DNA from: Ligula intestinalis | Taxonomy: Eukaryota > Platyhelminthes > Cestoda > Diphyllobothriidea > Diphyllobothriidae | Length of the DNA stretch: 64,000 nucleotides | Direction of reading: 5' to 3' | Assembly: GCA_036362985.1 (NCBI GenBank) | Contig: JAYGXS010000004.1 | Coordinates: 5,962,670 to 6,026,669, forward strand | Part shown: positions 58,225-64,000 of the stretch, piece after piece | How the letters are laid out: the number at the start of each line of letters is the position of its first letter | Numbering within the stretch: position 1 is the stretch's first letter | The notes under the pieces: model-generated | The model's input: only the letters and a program-made list of their open reading frames with translations | Databases searched by the model: none | Told to the model about the DNA's origin: nothing | Program-made: the position numbers and the translations under genes

Positions 58225-58645
58225 ATCTTTAACCGGATACATTTACTTTAACCTGCTGCCAAAATCCTTTATGCCACATGTTGTAGAATGCTATAGAGAT
58301 AAGGAATTTTATTTGCATCAAGATGGGGCACCCCCACATTACCATCGCAATTTTAGATCCTCCTTTGATGAGATCTTACCAAACAGGTGACTTGGACGAA
58401 TGCCTTTTTGATAATCGTTTCCGTTGACCAGACTTCACACTAGTAGATGTATGCTTATGGGGATACCTAAAAGACACAGTCTACGCTATAGAACATGCAA
58501 CAGTCGCTGAATTTAGAGAAGTTATTGAAAATGAATGCACCTTAATAACATAGAAATACTTTCATGGTGTGTGCGATTCCATTGCTTTACGTTTTTAGTA
58601 CGTTTGGATCATGCGAGAACGTGCAATACAAAAACTGACACTTGA
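58225..58645 (+). pseudogene. Tc1/mariner-superfamily transposase C-terminal remnant
   Basis: Reads G-Y-I-Y-F-N-L-L-P, then F-Y-L-H-Q-D-G-A-P-P-H-Y with the second catalytic Asp (58322-58324), S-F-D-E-I-L-P-N-R, stops and a frameshift, then P-D-F-T-L-V-D-V-C-L-W-G-Y-L-K-D-T-V-Y with the third catalytic Asp (58446-58448), and A-E-F-R-E-V-I-E-N-E-C. The two Asp codons lie 124 nt apart; 126 nt would give 41 residues between them, so a DD41D-like spacing with a net 2-nt loss fits better than DD34D. A decayed tail continues to about 58645. No terminal inverted repeats found. It is clearly dead. Confidence 0.8.
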
Positions 58646-59694
58646 AGTTATTCCTACCTTTTTTATAGTAACATTATAATGAACACCAAGTGTACAATTA
58701 TTTAAAATGTGTTTAATTGTTTCGGGAAACCCTCGACATAACCTTAAAAATTTCAACCAATCATGTGCTGAAATCATAGTTTTGGATGTAAATAAAATCG
58801 GTCTATAATGGTTTGCGTATCCTGCCCAGAATTTATTCAAAACAACAAGATTTACATTTTATTTGGGGTGCATATATCAGACGGTGGCCTATCACAACTT
58901 TTTTATCGAGAAGTGAACCACGTCTTTGCCATATGTATTCTCCTACGTAAGAAAGCAGGGCAGCTGACTACTTTTTATGAGAAAAAATATGCCTACAATT
59001 AAAATGGATCAGAATTTAAGTATGATTTGGTCATAATTCTGAGTAAATGCAGTGTATTTGGCAATAAACTTAAACCGTGACACAAACATACCCCGAACTG
59101 AAAAGTGCAGCGTCTTTCGCTTCGTGCTTTCACTAAAAGGAAAAAAAAGTATAAGTAAGTTTTGTCGCCCTACAACTTTTGGTTTCTTTTAGTTTCATCT
59201 GTTTTAATTTGGCTTTAGACTATTTTAGATTTTATTTTATTAGTGAGTTAACAACTTAAATTTTGCCTTTTTCTAGTTTTTCATGTATTTAGGTACAATC
59301 AAAGTACTCACATAACTACTTTATACTAAAATCATGTCAATAAGCTAAACTAAGCTTAACCTTACAAAAATGACTTAAATATACTAAAAATAAACAAATA
59401 GACAATATAATAAGCAGCAAATTAATAAACTGACACAAGCGATCGCGCAAGACAGCTCTCCCTGGCTGGTGGTATCTTAAGTGAATGACCAAAATACCAT
59501 TTTTACCAAAAATAACTGCGGGTACGTTTAGCAAGCTAATTAGCATGCCTGTATCGAGATGCCTGAGCATCCAACTACTTATGTGCACGTGCATGATGCA
59601 GTTTAGACAGAGACGTTCGCTTTCCTTACATTTACTCTGAGATCTGTGGACGCAGATTATACATATCAATCGAACTGAAGTCGTCAAGTCAGAA

Positions 59695-60065
59695 GAGGCA
59701 GAGGGTGAGTACGATAAAAAATTACGTTTAATGGTTCAACATTTCCGGATCTCTCAAAAAACCTCGTCAGGACAATTGAAGTGAAGAGTTGATAGGGGTG
59801 CATAATAAACACAGCATTTACAGGGCGTGATTACATCACTGTTATTGGTTCATGGTTTAACTACTACTGGGCTAGCTGTTCACTGGCATGGCTAAACCCC
59901 TTCAGCCCATGTCCATGCAAAATTGTCAGACAGAATATGAGAACGTGAGGTCATTGCGCTTAGGCATCGACTATGGGCCTGCGAAAGGCAAAACCTGCCA
60001 TGCACAGCACTTGCGGTTGTCCGCATTGCGATAATTTCTGCCTCATTAAACTTGAATTGAGGCAA
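59695..60065 (-). pseudogene. PLE 3' end: coding remnant plus LTR-like region with hammerhead motif
   Basis: The minus strand begins with E or Q-F-K-F-N-E-A-E-I-I-A (from about 60060), the F-K-F-x-E-A-x-I-x-A block of the GIY-YIG C-terminus. Below about 59900 it becomes the 3' region. At 59790-59735 it has CTGACGA, a weak stem, CCGGAAATGTTG and an A/T-rich tail; both core halves (CUGACGA and GAAA) are present, with GUU as possible cleavage triplet, but stem II is poor. It follows directly on the copy at 60120-60440, same strand. Confidence 0.55.
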
Positions 60066-60119
60066 CTTTTTGCATTTTAGATGTATGTTTAGGTAGAAAA
60101 GAAGGAGGCGTTTCGACTA

Positions 60120-60440
60120 CCGGAATAACAGTTTTACGTGTCTGAGCTCCTTTTGAGTCCGTCGTTACAGATAAAGGCGTCAAAGTTAGATAGCAAAAGT
60201 TATAGGAGGCAGTGGCCAATCAACCTTTATGGAGGTGAGAGGAACGGGGCAGTCAACCATCACTGCCATAAGTCTGGAGATGCGTGCGCTTGGCGACGTA
60301 CGCCGGCATCTGATCGATAAATCGATTAACCGAATTCTCATCCGAGGTCCAGTCTTCAATCAATTCGATACCTATTCTGTTGCCGGCGTGCACGATTACC
60401 CTCAAAGTTGCGCAATTGAACTCTGCCACGCTACCAATCG
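60120..60440 (-). pseudogene. PLE GIY-YIG C-terminal remnant (subfamily 2)
   Basis: The minus strand reads E-F-N-C-A-T-L-R-V-I-V-H-A-G-N-R-I-G-I-E-L-I-E-D-W then S-D-E-N-S-V-N-R-F-I-D and P-A-Y. It matches the E-x-I-x-A-x-x-N-R-x-x-R-E-L-L-E-A-W and S-I-N-R-C blocks of other PLE copies. The frame is open from about 60440 to 60253. The 3' region (60250-60120) has a GGACTC/GAGCTC stem and GACACGTAAAACTGTTATTCC, a degraded form of the hammerhead region. Confidence 0.7.
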
Positions 60441-60499
60441 GATACCTAGGGATCATTGAATTCCAAAAATACTTCTGTGTCACGCTAAACACAATCTAG

Positions 60500-62515
60500 T
60501 ATTTCCTCTTTGAAATTGGAAGGCACTCTTCTTGTTTACTACGCCATTTCATCCAACGTAACAAACCACAAGCTTTTATAAAGTTTTGATGGAAAAAGTC
60601 CAAAAAAACACAATTTTTATCTTTTCGAAGTCGTCGAATTGCCTCGCTGAGGAAAAAAACATCTTATCCTGAGCATAAAAAGTGTTGGTGACAAAATAAT
60701 TTTGAAGAAATCAACAAAGCATCGTCTGAGTTTGCATACGATCTAGGAATTTCACAACCACAACAAAGTTGTAATAAGGGGAAAGGTATTTTGGTATATT
60801 TAAGGTGTCAGATATCACTTTGCAGATAACCAAAACAACAAAACTGAGCGCTTTTGGGTAAACAGTCAGTGTTTACACATATGTGCTTTCTAATTTTATG
60901 CGGACAAAACAGGTTAATTTACGTGCTCGCCGTTGCAAACATTTTTTAGAAATTCAGACTTTATAATCAAAATTCCTTCGGGAAGATTTTTTATGGACCT
61001 CTCAGTCAGTTCTGTGAGGGAAGAGCAAACTTAAAACTGAGGGGGTGTTTGATGCTGGGCAAAACATTTGTTAATCTACCCACAGGCCATTCAAAGAGAT
61101 AGAAACAATAACATGTGACCTTTGATAATCATGGATACTTCCTCTTGTTGGAATATTATTGAGTACTTCCGGGGACATCAACGTCGTTAGCAAAATGGTG
61201 CACGTTTGCCACGGACATTGTTATACTCCAAAATTCGACTTCTGTTGACATTTGAAGGAAATAGACACCATCCAATCACATTCTGCTATAAGATGTGCAC
61301 CCATCGTTCTTCGTCAGTGTTTATTTTCACCTCTGTATCATATTTACTAATAAGTAGCGTTTGCGCACTTGTCAGGCCACGTGGTACATAGCTGGCACTA
61401 TATAGGGTAGATCAGAGTGAGGCAAGAGTTATGTGAATTGTGCCGAGCAGGCAGGGGCGTAGTAATACGCAGAGCGGCGGTTTCGGTCGCGCCAGCAGCA
61501 TGCGTCCGATGCCGCCTTCGGTCTTCTTGACTCTGTATTGACAGTGGACACAGGCGTCTGAGCATGTAGAAGACGCCGTCCAAGCTCACGCAACAGTCAT
61601 TGTGTTTGCCTTTGGCATCCTGAAGGAAGTGGTAGGTATCCATGAAACCAACGGTCGACTTCAAGCGCAAGTTTAACCAGGCTGTACGTCTCACTGATCC
61701 ACATCACTAGAAACGTACTAAAACGGGCTTTTCGCACGTGAATGGTTACTCGATCCGCAACGATTATTGGTATAAGCGATACACAGAAAGAGCATTACCT
61801 TGTTTAAGGGGCATTCGTCGGGAATCAAAGCTTCAAGCAGCCCTTAAGTTCCATCGACTTTTAACCTGTGACGTCACCACGGTAAATAAGCTACAACTTT
61901 GCAAAAAGCGTCTTTATTTTACTATGGTTGCGTATTTGGACACCCTTTTACAGTTAGCTCCCTCTTTGTTTGAACGTTTTCGCAACTTCGCGCATTCGAG
62001 CAATGAAAAATGATGCTTTCTGCCACTACGCTGGGTCTTTCATTTTCAACAGGAAACAGCGTCTGGTTTATCGGCAGCCCCAAACATAAACCATCAAGAC
62101 ATTCCTGGTAGATTTTAGCATGAAATCAGCACGTCCAACATGTAGCTTCAATTGACAATTTGTGTAGAGCCGTCTGGACACTGATTATCAAGACGAACGA
62201 AGTGGCCTTTTCAGAAGAGCGAACATCAATAAAAATACAGTTGGTTAGTTAAAATGCTTCAAATTTGAGAACTCTTCTTGAATGACTGATGGGGTATTGG
62301 TGGGATCATTTATCATTTATTTACTTATGAAATAACCAAATATACTTGCTCGCTCATTGATTTGTGGGCCACCGGCACCATTTGTGCCACTAACAAATAG
62401 TTTCCTTGTCTTGATTAGGCTAAAATTCACTCTTAAAGTTGCCAGGCTGTGTGTTTTTATCAGTAAAAAAGGTTAAACAAACTTTTTAAAATGATTGTGG
62501 TTCATGCACTTACTG
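60500..62515. other. unassigned DNA with one GC-richer island
   Basis: AT-rich overall. The island at 61398-61694 has a minus-strand open frame of 98 codons without a recognised domain; it may be part of an old repeat. Nothing else supported. Confidence 0.35.
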
Positions 62516-62519
62516 CTAT

Positions 62520-62642
62520 TATGACTTGGCCGGAATCGGCCTGGCAGGCTGTCACCCGTTGGGTACCTCTGACCACCACATGAACTTTGTTTAGTTCGGA
62601 AGCCTATTCGATCGGTGTTCGCACATTTCTGAGTGAATATAT
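62520..62642 (+). repeat. dispersed repeat R7, copy 2
   Basis: Nearly identical to 23920-24038 over about 118 bp (see that entry). Here it runs directly into a SINE-like unit with a hammerhead rather than into a (TA)n run. Confidence 0.85.
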
Positions 62643-62882
62643 ACCCGATCAGCAGTGACAGTAAATGGCAGGTGGTGAGGCGCTGATGAACTGCGGTTCG
62701 ATGAAGTGCTTATGACCCATCTGATAGACTCCAGTGGTGGACCAACTGCGCCGTCTTTGAGTGCGTTTGTTTGTGTTGTCCGACCCGCTGGTGTTCAGGG
62801 TTATGCCTGGCTGATGAAGGCTAATAAGCTTGAAACAGTTCTGTATCAAGTTACCCCCAGATGCTGTCATACCCCACTTACT
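62642..62882 (+). repeat. SINE-like unit with intact hammerhead, copy 5
   Basis: It shares the tail GGTTATGCCTGGCTGATGAA with the SINE-like copies at 7.9, 11.9, 19.3 and 29.6 kb and ends at a (TA)n run. A possible box B-like GCGGTTCGATGAAG lies near 62690. It keeps both core halves of the hammerhead (next entry), so it may be the youngest copy. Confidence 0.55.
62797..62856 (+). ncRNA. hammerhead ribozyme in SINE-like unit
   Basis: CTGATGA (62811-62817), stem II AGGCT/AGCTT (four Watson-Crick pairs plus one G-U) with loop AATA, GAAAC (62832-62836), stem III ACAG/CTGT around a 2-nt loop, cleavage triplet GUA (62843-62845), then TCA pairing with TGG before the core (one G-U). GGG upstream and CCC downstream may lengthen stem I. 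Every conserved core position is present. Confidence 0.75.
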
Positions 62883-62920
62883 ACAATTATATATATATAT
62901 AGATATATATATATATATTG
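62882..62920. repeat. (TA)n microsatellite next to PLE arm
   Basis: An AT run with one interruption, directly left of the PLE arm at 62925. Confidence 0.9.
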
Positions 62921-62924
62921 AGAA

Positions 62925-63127
62925 GGCAAAGCGATCACAGGAACCAAGGATTTAATGTCCTTACGTTTCGGAATCAGACAAGCCCGCAGCCGCTTGACAA
63001 CAGTCATCCCCATGCCTAGCTAAATTTTACCAATAAATACTGTGATTGTTCGTGCATTTACCACCTTTGACAATGGAAGCTTGTCTGATTCCGAAACGTC
63101 AGGACATTAAATCCTTGGTTCCTGTGA
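62925..63127. mobile_element. PLE LTR-like arms in inverted pair
   Basis: The left arm (62925-62985, minus) and right arm (63070-63127, plus) are near-perfect inverted copies over about 50 bp, sharing CTTGTCTGATTCCGAAACGT and ACATTAAATCCTTGGTTCCT. The hammerhead first half is decayed (TTGACAA for CUGANGA) in the right arm. The short 85-bp spacer has no coding motif. The right arm is cut by the assembly gap. Confidence 0.65.
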
Positions 63128-63527
63128 NNNNNNNNNNNNNNNNNNNNNNNNNNNNNNNNNNNNNNNNNNNNNNNNNNNNNNNNNNNNNNNNNNNNNNNNN
63201 NNNNNNNNNNNNNNNNNNNNNNNNNNNNNNNNNNNNNNNNNNNNNNNNNNNNNNNNNNNNNNNNNNNNNNNNNNNNNNNNNNNNNNNNNNNNNNNNNNNN
63301 NNNNNNNNNNNNNNNNNNNNNNNNNNNNNNNNNNNNNNNNNNNNNNNNNNNNNNNNNNNNNNNNNNNNNNNNNNNNNNNNNNNNNNNNNNNNNNNNNNNN
63401 NNNNNNNNNNNNNNNNNNNNNNNNNNNNNNNNNNNNNNNNNNNNNNNNNNNNNNNNNNNNNNNNNNNNNNNNNNNNNNNNNNNNNNNNNNNNNNNNNNNN
63501 NNNNNNNNNNNNNNNNNNNNNNNNNNN
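63128..63527. other. assembly gap (400 N)
   Basis: Run of 400 N. It begins inside the right PLE arm, before the expected AT-rich end, so the assembly probably failed in the inverted repeat or the (TA)n run. The long frames drawn across it are artefacts. Confidence 0.98.
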
Positions 63528-64000
63528 TTCCCACGATTTATTAAAAAAGGTTTCCGTAATAAATATCCTCTTTACAGAGTGCCTTTGTAGAATATTTGAC
63601 TGATAAACTTCTGTGTTTATTACCTTTTTAAATGATCTCACAAGGAAATTTGGAAATATTGACAATTTTTTAAAATTACCGAAAAAAAAACGATTAAATT
63701 TTATTGAAGATGAAAGAACATGCATTTGTCTTTATAGCAGCTTATCTCTCGTTAAAAAAAGATGTACTTCAAGATCCGAAATTAACGTGTGAATGCAAAA
63801 AAACAGGCCATATACATGACAATTTTCTGAAATACTTATTATTCTTCTGTCTGTTGCTTTTCTAAATAACGCTTAAGCGGAACCCATTGTTTACAAAAAC
63901 CTATATTTCTACATGACTTGCATTCAATAAGGCCTTCTTTTGGCTGTTCCCGCGGTGAAATGTAGAAACGTAGTTTACTTGCACGACCAGCTGTTTCGTT
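63528..64000. other. unassigned AT-rich DNA
   Basis: No gene or repeat recognised after the gap. Confidence 0.4.

Noticed and set aside
61398..61694. A 98-codon minus-strand frame in a GC-richer island.
   Set aside because: No motif recognised; composition alone is not enough to call a gene.
63046..63725. Long frames across the N run.
   Set aside because: They are artefacts of unknown bases in the gap.

Overview
This 64 kb window (one 400 bp assembly gap, 63128-63527) looks like intergenic or intronic DNA from a repeat-rich animal genome. A flatworm, possibly a tapeworm, is the best guess. The basis is gene-poor AT-rich sequence, no bacterial-type operons, many decayed Penelope-like retroelement (PLE) pieces, a CR1/RTE-type LINE, tRNA-headed SINE-like repeats, and a ~335 bp satellite carrying a hammerhead ribozyme (HHR), which recalls the schistosome Sm-alpha satellite. 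The organism call is inference. No complete host gene was found; one short open segment (38536-38784) is the best host exon candidate.

Layout. 0-4 kb: three PLE coding remnants (reverse transcriptase on -, GIY-YIG on +, then RT plus GIY-YIG on +), followed by a cluster of HHR-like motifs. 4-19 kb: mostly AT-rich unassigned DNA with dispersed repeats (families here named R4, R5, R6), SINE-like copies and a lone monomer of the satellite. 19-25.5 kb: a SINE, two PLE copies bracketed by inverted LTR-like arms, a LINE C-terminal remnant, and an uninterrupted GIY-YIG reading frame. 28.6-29.8 kb: two SINE-like copies. 30.6-33.5 kb: eight tandem satellite units plus one inverted unit; three units keep an intact hammerhead core on the minus strand. 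36.6-37.4 kb: another PLE remnant with HHR motifs. 38.5 and 40.5 kb: two possible host exons (weak). 44.3-50.8 kb: three more PLE coding remnants and a SINE head. 53.6-56.2 kb: LINE reverse transcriptase with a tetranucleotide tail, plus a second fragment of the same LINE. 58.2-58.6 kb: broken Tc1/mariner-type transposase. 59.7-60.5 kb: two PLE 3' ends in tandem. 62.5-63.1 kb: a repeat shared with 23.9 kb, an HHR in a SINE-like unit, and an inverted PLE pair running into the gap.

The most interesting theme is that three unrelated-looking repeat classes (tandem satellite, PLE LTR-like ends, SINE-like units) each carry hammerhead ribozyme cores. Their architectures differ: a long stem II with a tiny stem III in the satellite, a self-complementary 4-nt stem III in the PLEs, and a 14-nt stem II in the SINE-like units. 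HHRs in PLEs and in flatworm satellites are known in general; the particular families, the outward-facing HHR pairs and the covariation seen here are what deserve checking. All folds were done by eye and no database search was run.
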